Assembly (NCBI GenBank): GCA_947646735.1 | Contig: CANTFK010000286.1 | Span: 1-64,000 of the forward strand | DNA: 64,000 bases | Origin: Peronospora farinosa | Lineage: Eukaryota > Oomycota > Peronosporomycetes > Peronosporales > Peronosporaceae | Direction: 5' to 3' | Part shown: positions 43,780-54,505 of the stretch, one piece after another | Layout: the number at the start of each line of letters is the position of its first letter | Position numbering within the stretch: the first letter of the stretch is position 1 | Notes under the pieces: model-generated | The model's database searches: none | Told to the model about the DNA's origin: nothing | Seen by the model: only the letters and a program-made list of their open reading frames with translations | Made by a program: the position numbers and the translations under genes

Positions 43780-44430
43780 GAAACATTGTGCAGAAAACGC
43801 GATCCAACTTGAATTACTCGATCCGACTCAGAACCGCGATCCAACTCATGACCGCGATACAAGGTAGAGCGCGATCCAAGGTAAAGCGCGATCCAAGGCT
43901 GAGCGCGATCCAAGGTAAAGCGCGATCCGACTTTAACTCGATCCAAGGTAGAGCGCGATCCAACTCAGGATCGCGATCCAAGGTAGAGCGCGATCCGACT
44001 CAGAATTCGCAATCCGACTTTACCTCGATCCAAGGTAAAACGCGATCCAAGGCTGAGCGCGATCCAAGGTAAAGCGCGATCCGACTTTACCTCGATCCAA
44101 GGTAGAGCGCGATCCAACTCAGGATCGCGATCCAAGGTAGAGCGCGATCCGACTCAGAATTCGCAATCCGACTTTACCTCGATCCAAGGTAGAGCGCGAT
44201 CCAACTCAGGATCGCGATCCAAGGTAGAGCGCGATCCGACTCAGAATTCGCAATCCGACTTTACCTCGATCCAAGGTAAACGCGATCCAAGGCTGAGCGC
44301 GATCCAAGGTAAAACGCGATCCAAGGCTGAGCGCGATCCAAGGTAAAACGCGATCCGACTCAGAACCGCGATCCTGAACTGATACGCGATCTGATTCAGA
44401 TCGCGATCCAAGGATAAGGTAAGATCGCCG
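43780..44430. repeat. GATCC-rich minisatellite inside the gypsy element
   Basis: Short units of 15-19 bp built on CGCGATCC plus a variable 8-11-bp tail (AAGGTAGAG, AAGGTAAAG, AAGGCTGAG, GACTCAGAATT, AACTCAGGAT, GACTTTACCT). They are arranged into a higher-order unit of about 80-90 bp repeated near 43975, 44130 and 44211. Related GATCGCGATCC sequences extend left to about 43,560. Its size, tail variants and position between pol and the antisense gene are directly visible. Confidence 0.92.
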
Positions 44431-44937
44431 ATGGATCGGGATGACGAAGGCATTTAAGGTGGACCACATATCGAGATCTGATTTTTCCTGATAAGATGAC
44501 ACGTGGTGATAGATCCTGGACTACAGATAGGCAAAATCGTAGGTTTCGATCGTTGATTGGTTAGCACTAAATAGAGTTCAATTTTACTTCTAATACACGT
44601 GTCTACTTCTCTTCCGGGCTGAATTCTTTGGCCACCCGACGTCTCGAGGAAGCCTACACACTACGCAAGTCATATCCCTGATTGTTTGGAAAGGGATTGC
44701 AAGAACTTTCAACAAAACTCAACTGCGATCGGACGCAGATAAAACACGTAGGGCAAGGCGAAGCAAGTGCAGGACGGATCAAGTGATCAGAAGGTTCTGC
44801 TCAAGTGGTCAGAAGATTCAAGCTTCGCCTTGTTGGACTATTAAGATCTATTGGTACAATCAACAAACAAGTACTCGGTTTATCTTGTGAAGATTTTCAC
44901 AAGATAACCAAACCCCCTATCCCTAACCCAATTAGGA

Positions 44938-46590
44938 TCAACATCGACTCAAGTCCACCGAGAAGAGATCAACCCGCTCTACCGACGGGTACACAAGGTG
45001 GGGAAGGCTATACACACGGAATCGGGGTACCCCCTCCGTTAGTCGGTCGTCCGGGCGCCAGTGGAGAGTTGGAATCGCATCAGCAATTTTGCGAATCCCA
45101 CTCCACCACACGTCGACTGTGAGTCGAGCGTCGTTTCCGATTAGGCCACGGGATAGGTGACCCACTTCCGCATACGAGACCGACGACAGAGGACTCGGTG
45201 ATCGAGGAGGACTTCGCGTTGAATGCGGGTCTCTCATCACCAGACGCTCGTGTATGTCCAAACAGGACTTCAGGCGGTCATACCCCTGACGATCCCTCGT
45301 ATTCACAGAGCGTAGATCCGAAGTCAGTCGTGAGACTTGACTCTCGAGATCAGTCACCTGTTTCTTCAGCGCAGCGATCTCCGCTCGCGACTGAACGACA
45401 ACAGGATAGGCATCCGCACAAAGTTGGGCGTAATCGCCACTCCTATCGGGCGCCACCTGTGTTGGTGGATGCGGGTGGGAACACACGTTTCCTTGTTGAA
45501 AGGTTGTTTGAACGCCGCTATGTGAAGCAAAAGCTTCAAATCCTTTTTCAGTGGAGTGGATGTACGAGGAGTTTCGACTCTTGGGAACGATCGACACGTT
45601 GCGTATCGACGTGCCTGGGCTGGTGTCTGCTTATGAGTAGAAGAACCAGCTGAACTCGCTCTGCCGATTTCTGATGGACTAGTAGGGGCGGCGTGACGAG
45701 AAGGAGCTAGGGGTATGTTACCACCCAATATTTCCCTCGCACGCGTCATAGCGAAGCTAATTCGCTGCGAACACTGTTTCACTGCATCTGCATGCGGCCT
45801 AACACGGTGCAGGAACTCTGCTTCGTATTCGTAGTTTGTTTCGCTAAAACGCAACACGACGGGGATAGAGAAAGCACATCCTAGTGCTTTGCCCTGCAGT
45901 TTCCATACTGGAAAGACGCTAAAAAGTTTATTAGCGTCAATAGTCGCACGCCTTAAAAAGCGTCGCACTGTTACCACTCGAGCGTGACCACTCGGATGGT
46001 GGTGGCATTCGTGACAATCCACCACTCACGTAGCCGCCCTCGTGACGGCGTGCTAGTGAGGCCGACTTTGAAGTCAAAGGGGCTTTGTGCTCACCTCTTG
46101 AGTCTGACTCCCCATTGTGGATTGTCAAGACATCAGATCTAGGGTTAACAGAGGCGGACGATTTAAAAATTACCGACCTTCTGTTGAGCCGCGGCTGTTT
46201 CTATCGAAGCAGCGCGATCAATTGTGGTCGCTGCGCTCGTTAGCGCGGACGACGAGGCATAACCCTCGCTGTTTGGAAGCATGGAAGCTTCCTGAAGGTT
46301 GGGTGTCTCAAATGGTGGGGACAAATGTCCCAATAAAACGCTTTACTCATCTCCACTTTAGGGTGATGGCAATGGTGTACACTCATTGTAGTCAACAATG
46401 AAAGACAAGTCTTCATCCGCACCATAATGGGATGGACCATTGCTCTCTGCTGGAAAGCTGACATTAGATGTCGGCGTTGCCACAGAGAAACTTCGTGACG
46501 GCTGCGACTATCGCGGCGCGTGCGCTTGGTGTTGGTCTGCATGGGTGCCTTTACAGGCAACCCATCAGCCTTTCCACGTTTCGGTGGCAT
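44938..46590 (-). pseudogene. antisense gene carried by the gypsy element, coiled-coil protein
   Basis: Reading the minus strand, a protein-like line starts at the ATG 46590 (MPPKRGKADGLPVKAP, very basic). It continues in shifted frames (SFPAESNGPSHYGADEDLSF), then 46025-about 45600 (VRRFLRRATIDANKLFSVF, CAFSIPVVLRFSETNYEYE, CSQRISFAMTRAREIL). It ends in 45597-44938 with a coiled coil (RAEIAALKKQVTDLESQVSR) followed by a Ser/Pro-rich stretch. At least three frame changes make this copy defective. It occupies the space between pol and the 3' LTR opposite to the element's genes. No known domain was recognised; it may be a gag-like accessory protein. Confidence 0.6.
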
Positions 46591-46631
46591 CGTTTCTTTA
46601 TTCGATGTTTTACAAATTGTAAAAATCGTCT

Positions 46632-46645
46632 TAAAGAGGGAGATG
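46632..46645 (+). other. polypurine tract of gypsy element
   Basis: AAAGAGGGAGATGG directly before the TGTAACAGG of the 3' LTR, the expected primer site for plus-strand synthesis. Confidence 0.75.
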
Positions 46646-47252
46646 GTGTAACAGGCCAAAGTTACACGGTTCGTTAAGTATCGAGTGCTTAACGGGCAGG
46701 ACTAAATGGGTACGAGGTACCTTAGGCCTGCCACTTGGGTGTGACACATCAATGTGACCCACCCTCGTGAATGTGATATCCATGGGTAGATTCACATTCA
46801 ACGAGGATGACGCCAGTTGGGAATGGGCGTCATGGTGACGCCTCAAACAGACGTCATCAACGAGCTTAATTATATATTTTAAGCTCCCACGTAAGGATAC
46901 GTTTCTAAAGAGACGCGTATCCAATCTTTGTATAATTACCAATCAGTAGTTAAGTTTATATTTCGTTAAATTCTATTACATATAAATCAGTCTTGAATCT
47001 ACTGAACATCGCACACTGCGCACGAGAATCTGCATAAGCTTCTACGTGTCGTAAGTGTAGCTCTTGTATTAGCAGTTCGTTGCGCGGTTCGCTTCAAAGC
47101 TACCGGACACGGTTGGTACAGCGCTTCTTAGCGCCGACCAACACCACCACCACCGCACGCGGAGGTAAGATGGCATCACCTCTTCCTCGCGCTGCTAGAA
47201 GGTGTGTGCTCGCGTAGTACTTGGCAGCTTCATTACGAAGTGTCCGTCTAAA
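46646..47252 (+). repeat. 3' LTR of gypsy element
   Basis: 607 bases starting TGTAACAGG. Its first about 95 and last about 100 bases align with the 5' LTR. The central about 410 bases are absent from the 5' copy. The end at TCTAA is followed by GTAGTAAT, matching the left flank. Confidence 0.85.
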
Positions 47253-47260
47253 GTAGTAAT

Positions 47261-47883
47261 AATCCAGTTTTGTGCATTACGTTTTCTTGTTCTTTGCCAA
47301 GTGTTGAAAATAAACATGCAAGACACGTATATGCCATTTGCAACTGTCTATATAGCACTGTGACAGTCCAGAAACCATCTTCCAATACAACCTGCAGCAA
47401 AAATCTACAACAGAAACGGCTTTACTAGGCATAAACGTAGATAGCAGGCTTGCCGGCGACGCCGTCTCAACATTTTTGCGTCTCCGTTCGGAATGTTCTC
47501 GCTTACGTGGTAAACTGCAATGAAACAAATCGCCATGAAAGTTCTGAGTATTTCTTGAACTTTCGTGTTAGTTTTTTCTAAATATACTCGACATTTCTAC
47601 GTCACTAAAGGATAAAAATTACGTCAATGTCCTGGAGGTCCAGCGACCGGCAAAAGTACAACTTGTTTTATGACATCGTATAATAACAAATTTCAGTAAG
47701 GCGCACGGCACTACAAAACAGTACAGCTCCAGGGCATTGCTGATTAGAAGAACTCTTACCCGTGTAAGTCGTTCGCTCAGCGGCATCGATATTATTTTGG
47801 TCTCACGTCTTGGCCCAAGTATAGTCGTATATAAAACCAATCATATTCATTAGCGAACAGAAAAAATATTCTGGCTCAAGATC
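47261..47883. other. intergenic upstream of CRN pseudogene
   Basis: 623 bases, AT-rich. Its right end is the promoter of the CRN gene. No other feature supported. Confidence 0.45.
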
Positions 47884-48591
47884 ATGGCAAAGCTGTTCTG
47901 CGTCATCGTTGGTGTAAGGGGAAGTGCTTTTCCTGTGGAGATCGATGTGGCAGAGAGTGTGGGGGACTTGAAAATGGCCATTAAGGCTGAGATGGCGAAC
48001 GCCCTACAGAACTTTGATGCGGACCAGCTGCAGCTCTTTCTGGCAAAGGGAACGGACGACAAGTGGCTAAAAGATGATGATGCTGCAGCGCAAAATTTAT
48101 ATAAAGGGGAGATACATCCAGTTACTCAGCAGATGATTGGTGGAGAGCAAGTGATGGCAACGAGGACTTTACAGCGTTGGCTGTTTGATGATAACACGAT
48201 GTCGCAGCCATTGCCAGAACAAATTCACGTGCTGGTTGTGGTTCCAGAGCAGAAAAAAATGGTTGTACCATGATTCAGTACGTATGCGAGAAGCCAGAAC
48301 TCGCGAATCGCGACTTGAGACGCTTCTTGAGCAAACCATGGCCTGCTTGCCACAAAAACCGTCAAAGACCTTCTCGAGTGAGGCACTTGGTCAACTTGAG
48401 CTTGAAAGATTGAATGATTATAAACAGATCATCGATTTTGCACCAGTTGAGGACGGAAAAGCATTTTGGTCGAAGGAAATTCAGATTTTAGCCAAGGCTA
48501 TCACGAATGAGGCTGCTTTTATCGCATTTATCACTCCTTTTTTCAGCAGTATTCTAGGACGCTTTAGTTTGGTATTCGTGAATAGTGAGCA
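47884..48591 (+). pseudogene. Crinkler (CRN) effector, frameshifted and truncated by a copia insertion
   Basis: The first 129 codons (to 48273) match a CRN N-terminus: MAKLFCVIVGVRGSAFPVEI, SVGDLKMAIKAE, LQLFLAK (the LFLAK motif), a DWL-like LQRWLFDD and the boundary motif HVLVVVPE. This ubiquitin-like region directs CRN proteins into host cells. Directly after it an A7 run at 48253-48259 puts the frame out and a stop follows. Downstream, a different frame continues with about 110 helical residues (RLETLLEQTMACL, KAFWSKEIQILAKAIT) until a copia LTR begins at 48592. The effector C-terminal domain is therefore interrupted. No functional product is expected. The C-terminal family is not recognised. 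Confidence 0.88.
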
Positions 48592-48810
48592 TGTTGGAAG
48601 GCAAGCTTCAAGATGATGATATATGAAACTGATTCAGACTGATTGTGGATAATCATATTTACGCCAAACACCTGTGTGAGGTTTCATTATATGATTTATC
48701 CTATTATATAGACTTTAAGCTAGCTAGGAGAATAAAGAAACAAATATCACTCTCTCTTTTGCATCTAAATTGTGTGTGCTATTGTTGTCCTTTTTGCTCA
48801 ACTTTTAACA
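48592..48810 (+). repeat. 5' LTR of second copia element
   Basis: 219 bases with inverted ends TGTT...AACA. The first about 145 bases match the repeat at 53443. Confidence 0.85.
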
Positions 48811-48825
48811 GGTTATGAGCCCAAT
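48811..48825 (+). other. primer-binding site (half-tRNA type)
   Basis: GGTTATGAGCCCAAT follows the LTR directly. Its complement reads ATTGGGCTCATAACC, like the anticodon arm of a tRNA-Met (CAU). Copia elements are known to prime with an internal methionine-tRNA fragment. The first possible gag ATG (48815) lies within it. Confidence 0.65.
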
Positions 48826-50244
48826 GGAGACACCACACGCAGGCACTGCACGCGACGGCGTGCATGCGCAAGAAGCTCCCGCCACCGGTCACGGAGGGGT
48901 CGGTAGAGTCGAAGATCTAGAGGAGAAGAGCAACCCCGGTAACGTCCATGCGGTGGGCGTTACCAACAACAGGAGTGATGATGTGTCAGAGCTTTTGGTC
49001 CTCATGAGAGGGATAGCTGGGCGTCTGGACAGGATCGAGGAGTCACAGGCGAAGCTAGTGGAAGAAAACGATGGGCGTGGAAGAAATATGATACACCCAT
49101 GACTCCACCCATTAACTCAAGTTTGTTTGCACCGGCCCTTGGAAAGGGAACAAGGATGCATATGGATAGCTTGGATGGGTCGCCCCGTACGCTGGTTACG
49201 ACTTTGAGGAGACCGGTGGAACCGCCAAGATATTTTATATATGAACAGGCTGGATATGGAGGACCACGGCAAGGGAATGAGTTTCATATTGCCCAAGGTC
49301 AAGCTGTTCACGGTATGCCGCCTGAAATAGGTGCGCGTGGACATATGCAAGGACAAGATCAGTGCTTAAATGAACAAGCACAACAGCACCAATTTCAAGT
49401 CAGATACCCAGATGCAAGGCAGAAGAAACTCGGAATTCGATTTTTTGATGATCGAAAACTTATTAAAGGCCTCGGGTTTGGTTTTTTGGAATGGGGTCGA
49501 AGATTTAAGCGCCAAATTTCATTGGCACAATCGTCTTGTGGTTTTCTGTGGCCGTAGGATGTTAAAGTTGATTTACTTGGTTTATACCTCTCTGGTACTG
49601 CAGAGAGGTATTACAAAAGACAGGTTGCGTTGTGGTGGAGCCAATTACCCACCTTACAGTACGTCATGGAAAAATTGTTGGAGGCGTTCAAGACCAGTAT
49701 CACGCCGGCCCAAGCAATGCGATTGTTTACCCAGCCGAAGGATCCCAAACGAAGTTGGCCCGAGCGTTATATGTATCTGACGGCCATCGCTGAGGTTACC
49801 GGAAATGGTGGAGACTATTTGGTTTTGGACAATATTAATCAGTACGCTTCTTCAGGAATGCGAACCGTTCTTTTTGCGAAAGTTGATCCTACTAGAAGTG
49901 ATTACCTGGTGAAAGCCGAAGAGCTAACTCAATTTGCTCAGGCATACGAGTTTAACGTGGGAAGGGAGAAGACTCTTGGACAAGAAATTGTTGGGTCCGT
50001 TTCGGAACGACGTGGAAAGGAGATGCGCCGATGTCACTCTTGTAATGAGGTTGGGCATTTACAAACCGCGTGTCCCGAACGAAAATTCTTGCCCCAAGTA
50101 TCATCAAATTTGTCACTGGCCGTCAATGACTTGTCAGATAAATTTAAAGATGTTTGGATCCTAGACAGTGGGTCCAGCAGACATTTAGTCGGTGATGAAT
50201 CATGGCTTGATAATGTCGAATCTTGTCAAGGAACATGTCTTTAA
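48815..50244 (+). pseudogene. copia gag and protease
   Basis: Three frames are needed: 48815-49102 (helix ELLVLMRGIAGRLDRIEESQ), 49099-49557, and 49630-50244. The third has a capsid-like MRLFTQPKDPKRSWPERYMYL and a CCHC knuckle CHSCNEVGHLQTAC. The protease motif WILDSGSSRHLVGD is at about 50156-50200. RT-independent evidence for copia is the spacing knuckle to DSG. Confidence 0.85.
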
Positions 50245-50489
50245 CCCGATGGTATGCCACTAAATATGTCCAAAAGGGTTCGGTGACAATGATGGTTATG
50301 GCGGGTGGTATTGAAAGAGTGCTGACACTTAAAGAAGTTTACTTTGCCGAAAGCGTTAAGTGCAACTTGATTCCGTATGGAAACTTAAATAAAAAGGGCT
50401 ACTCACTTGGATACTATGGTGCTCAACGCGTGCTAGCAGATAGGAATTCTGGTCAAGTTGCTTTTGACGAAGAATTAATTTGAAATGTT

Positions 50490-51742
50490 TTGGTGGTTTC
50501 TTGTCGCGTGGAGAAAAGTATTATGAAACCTTTTGGTGCTATCATGCCAATATTGAATGGGAAAGCGAGCCGGCAGTGCCAGGTGTCTGATGATGTTCAA
50601 AAGGGTACTTTGATAGAATTTCACAAGCGTCTCGGACACTTAAGCTATGATACCATTGAGAGGGTGGCTCGCGATCCATCCTCTGATATTTGTCTAACGG
50701 ACAAGTGCCGAATCAATTGTCTGCCTTGTGCTCAAGGAAAACAGACTAAAAACCGTCAGTCTAACAAGGATAGTGGTGGTCACTCACCCATCGATCGAAT
50801 TGGAGGAGTCATCTGCTCGGACATTAAGGGTCCGATGACTCCAAAAGATCGATTGAATAATCGTTTCATGATTAATTTTGTCGATCACAAAAGTATTTAT
50901 TGTCGTGTGTTTCTTGCACGAACCATACTGCGTCCAAAAAATCTTAGCATTTTTTAATTTTTTTGGAAAAGAAATTCAATGCTCGGGTGCATGTACTTCG
51001 CACGGACTCTGGAGGGGAATATCAAAATTTAGATCTCTTTTGCAAGGAGACGGGCGTATCGAGGCAGCGCAGTGAAGCAAGAAATCAAGCAAGCAATGGA
51101 AAAGCTGAAAGAATGCATAGGACAATCATGAACATGGCTCGTTGCATGATATTTGCTTCTGGTTTGCCGCTGAATTTTTGAGGTGATGCGGTAGAATATG
51201 CTGCGTACATATTAAATCGTGCTCCAACAAGCGCGAATTCGGGGAGGGCATCACCGCTCAAGGTGCTGACACAGCAAACCCCGTCACTCGGTGAAATTGT
51301 TGTTTTTGGCTCAAAATGCATGGTTTACCGAGACCCAAGGAAACAGAATTTCTCTCAGCGTGGTCAAAAAGTGCTTATTGTTGGAATCGGCGAAGAAACC
51401 AAAGGGTATCATGTTTACCTGCCCAAAGATAGCTTGGTTGTCGTTACTCAGCATGTGAAAAACATTGAGACGCTGAACACGACTCAAAACAAGCAAGTGC
51501 AAAAGTTGTATTTGCAGAAGAACTCTGGTCTGGTGGACGAAAAGTTTGCACGAGAAAATGACCACGATGGCGATATACTCGAATCGCAAACGACGGAGGA
51601 GACGACGAGTCGTCATTCCAAAAAAGCGAAGTCGAAGAAACATGCTCAGTGGACACGAAAGAAAAAGGTTGTGAAACGGTCTACGAGCAGAAAAAAATTC
51701 GGACTCACGACAAATTTCGGCCGAGCACAGTGTCGACGATGA
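50490..51742 (+). pseudogene. copia integrase
   Basis: The HHCC domain (FHKRLGHLSYDTIERVARD...CLPCAQGKQ) and core (SDIKGPMTPKDRLNNRFMINFVD, then LRTDSGGEYQNLDLF in another frame, NGKAERMHRTIMNMARCM) are visible. The segment ends with a Lys-rich, KKAKSKKHAQWTRKKK-type stretch before RT. Stops occur at 50957 and 51181. Confidence 0.87.
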
Positions 51743-51794
51743 TGTTGTCAATCAAGTCGTTTCTGTTAGTGATCCACAGAATTTTGGAGAAGCT

Positions 51795-53371
51795 ATGCGT
51801 AATTCAAAAAAAACGGGCTGGTCTAAAGCGATTGCGGAAGAGCTGACAGTTCTAGAAAACAACGGTGTTTGGAATATTGTTCGCGTTCAAAAGAATGTTC
51901 GAGCTCTAAATTCAAAATGGGTTTCTAACACCAAGCGTGAGGCTGAAGGTGGTATCGAGCGCTTGAATGCGCGACTTGTTGCATGTGGAAACGAGCAAGT
52001 TCTTGGCGTCAATTATGGAATTACTTTCGCGGCAGTAATTGATATGTCCAGCGTGAAAATGATTTTAGCTCTGGCTAGAAAATGGAAAATTCCTGCGAAA
52101 CATGGAGACGTACCTAACGCTTACGTGAAAGCGACAAGGAAGCCAATTTGAACATTTACATTCGAATTCCGCAAGGAATGATCGTATCGGAGGAGGTAAA
52201 GAACAAGCTTGGTGTCTCAAGGAACAATGAATTGGTTTTAGAGCTAAAGAAAGCGCTCTATAGGATAAAACAAGCAGGAAGACTATGGAGCAAATTGTTG
52301 CACCAGAAGTTGGTTGACATTGGTTTTAACCAAAGTCTTACGGACTTGTGTGTCTATTTCAGATGGAAAAAAACAACGCATTTTAGTTTTTGGAGTTTAC
52401 GTGGATGACCTTATAGTCACAGGAATGGATCAACGTGCCATGGACAATTTTTTTGGCGAGCTAATATCGTTGTCGGTAAAGGATGTATACCTGCTCGTAA
52501 GTTTTTGGGTATGCGCATCCAATACGAGGAAGAAAAGGGGTACAATTTTGATCTAGAGGTCGGAATTCTTAAAATGCTGAAGGAGCACGGTCTCGAAATG
52601 GCACATAGTGTACGTGTACCAATTACCTCGGACTGGAACGATACTTAAAATGCTATGCTGCAATTATTACCGGTTTCTGGAGGAGATGGAGTCACGGTGA
52701 AAAAATTCCAGTCAATTGTTGGAAGTTTACTATGAATTTCACGTTGCACCAGACCCGATATTGCTTTTGCGGTGCATAAGGCATCTCAGAGGACGCATCA
52801 GCCAACAAGGGAGATTGGAAGTTGGCTAAAAAATTGCCATGTATCTGTCCGGCACGAAAAAGTTGCGCCTCTCTATGGTTGGAAATGGAGATGATTCAAA
52901 TGTTTTGCAAGTTGTTGGATACAGCGATGCGGATTTTGCTGCAGACAATTGTGACAGAAAATCAGTTACAGGTGGTCTAATAACTGTCGATAATATGCCG
53001 GTGAGCTGGATGTGTAAGAAACAAGGTGGAGTTTCGCTCTCGACTGTGGAAGCTGAATTTACGGCTGCGTCGCTTATGGCTCGAGAACTTTTGGGGGTTC
53101 GTGAATTGTTACAAGAATTAATTTAAAGTTCGAAGAGCCGATGCCACTGCGAGTGGATAATCTAGCGGCTTTAAAGCAACTCGACGGTGAAAGGGCCTCG
53201 GCCAAGGCCAAACATATTGATGTGCGCATCAAGTTTGTCGGTGATTTCACCAAGCGTGATATTATCAAACCGGAATATCGAGAGACCGGAAGTATGCCAG
53301 CGAACATACTAACCAAGGCATTGTCTGCACCAAGATTAGATGAATTGCGCCAAGTGATCGATTTAAATTAA
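51795..53371 (+). pseudogene. copia reverse transcriptase and RNase H
   Basis: RT: AIAEELTVLENNGVWNIV, LNSKWVSNTKRE, HGDVPNAYVKA, LKKALYRIKQAGRLWSKLL, and YVDDLIVTGMD in a shifted frame near 52400. RNase H: YSDADFAADNCDRKSVTGG and SLSTVEAEFTAASLMARELLG. The final frame has AKHIDVRIKFV and NILTKALSAPRL. At least five interruptions. The usual FLNG/AYLNA block is PNAYVKA. Confidence 0.9.
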
Positions 53372-53442
53372 ATCGATTGAATGTCGACGATGACAGAGCA
53401 AGGATCAAGTGTTATGTCAAGGACAGTGTCGACGAGGAGGAG

Positions 53443-53585
53443 TGTTGGAAGGCAAGCTTCCAGATGATGATCCATAAAACTGGTACAGACTGATTGTGGA
53501 AAATAATATTTACGCCGAGTACTTGTGTGAGGTTTCATTATATGATTTATCCTATTATATAGACTTTAAGGTAACTAGGGAATTA
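53443..53585 (+). repeat. truncated 3' LTR of second copia element
   Basis: Matches the 5' LTR to about CTAGGGAAT, then similarity is lost. About 75 bases of the expected right end are missing or replaced. Confidence 0.8.
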
Positions 53586-54505
53586 ATTCATACATTATCT
53601 ATTTCATTTATATTAATATTTGAAGCACATCTTATTTAAAAATTATGTAAATAGATTCGTACCTGCACTATACTATTTGCTACTAATATTTTACAACATG
53701 GCCTCCATTCAACATGGTGTTTATAGATATACAAAATTTAGACTATCTGATGGCCATCACATAATTGATTAGCCCTGTTATCATATTTATGGTATCGTAG
53801 ATACGTGGTCACTCGTACGCAAGTAACAACTATCATATATTAATGTCTTTAACGTATTGAAGATCGTGGTTCCGTGCAAATGAGTGGCGTTCGTACCCTT
53901 AAAGCCGTACGTGCCAAGACGAGTAAGAAGAAGAGCATGAAGTTTTTTGAAAAGCTGCGCAAAGATGAGCTTGTGGGTGACCCATGAACGCGAAAGAATG
54001 CATAGTCGCCTATGAATTGAATGCGACGGAACATTAGATGATATGCCCCTTTCATTAAGAGATGCACTTACTTAAATACGTCGGATTCATGAAAGTGAAT
54101 CCTTTAGCAAAGAGTTTATCATCTAGTGAAAGCGTGCTTTGCCATGTTGTTAAAAGTCGCAATACATGTGATTGACATGTTCGTTAATCATGAAAGCCCG
54201 TCGCGACACGCGTATCAATCATCATTGAACAGCTCCCTAATATCATATTTGATTTAAAATAGTACTTCAAATATCAATACCCACGCATATTGTATACATT
54301 ACAGTGTCATATCTATAAGGAAACATAGTCTATCAGTTACCTGTATCCGTTGTTACCCTATACAATCCGATCAACGTACAGCCTATGCGTTTCTTGTGCC
54401 CATCACCTTTTCCAAGCAGAATTACTGCTTAGTGTCGTCACTGGTATTCCTTCATCAAGTCTCAATTGCACAAGTCTCTTTCCTCTTCTTTTACTTTCCG
54501 TCAAG
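53586..54505. other. intergenic upstream of PGK
   Basis: AT-rich. It holds a 35-codon basic frame (53880-53987, MSGVRTLKAVRAKTSKKKSM...) that cannot be assigned, and the PGK promoter. No continuation of the CRN gene was recognised on this side of the copia insertion. Confidence 0.45.

Larger units (their letters stand above)
37526..47252 (+). mobile_element. Ty3/gypsy LTR retrotransposon, degenerate, with extra antisense gene and minisatellite
   Basis: The two ends begin with the same TGTAACAGG sequence and share similar LTR blocks. They are bordered by the same 8-mer GTAGTAAT (37518-37525 and 47253-47260), a likely target-site duplication, so everything between is one insertion unit of about 9.7 kb. 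Internal order is gag, protease, RT, RNase H, integrase, which defines gypsy. Many stops and frameshifts and roughly 10 percent LTR divergence by eye indicate an old, inactive copy. Between pol and the 3' LTR are a minisatellite and an antisense coding region. Confidence 0.92.
48592..53585 (+). mobile_element. second Ty1/copia retrotransposon, degenerate, inserted in the CRN gene
   Basis: Two related repeats (48592 and 53443) start TGTTGGAAGGCAAGCTTC. A copia-type primer-binding site follows the first, and a GACGAGGAGGAG polypurine tract precedes the second. Internal order is gag with CCHC knuckle, protease, integrase, RT, RNase H. Its sequence differs clearly from the first copia element, so it is a separate lineage. 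Stops and frameshifts occur throughout. The right LTR loses similarity after about 53585, so the 3' end is truncated and no target duplication could be found. Confidence 0.92.

Noticed and set aside
43780..44430. CRISPR-like regular array
   Set aside because: Units are only 15-19 bp with no unique spacers, and the array lies inside a eukaryotic retrotransposon; it is a minisatellite.
43758..44502. Open frames on both strands through the minisatellite (repeated DRAQPWIALYLGSRS-type peptides)
   Set aside because: Open frames arise from the repeat itself on both strands; no independent coding signal.
44805..45653. Plus-strand frames opposite the antisense gene of the gypsy element
   Set aside because: Composition is less protein-like than the minus strand, which has a clear coiled coil and basic start.
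53880..53987. 35-codon basic frame upstream of PGK
   Set aside because: Too short and unsupported to call a gene; noted only in the intergenic entry.
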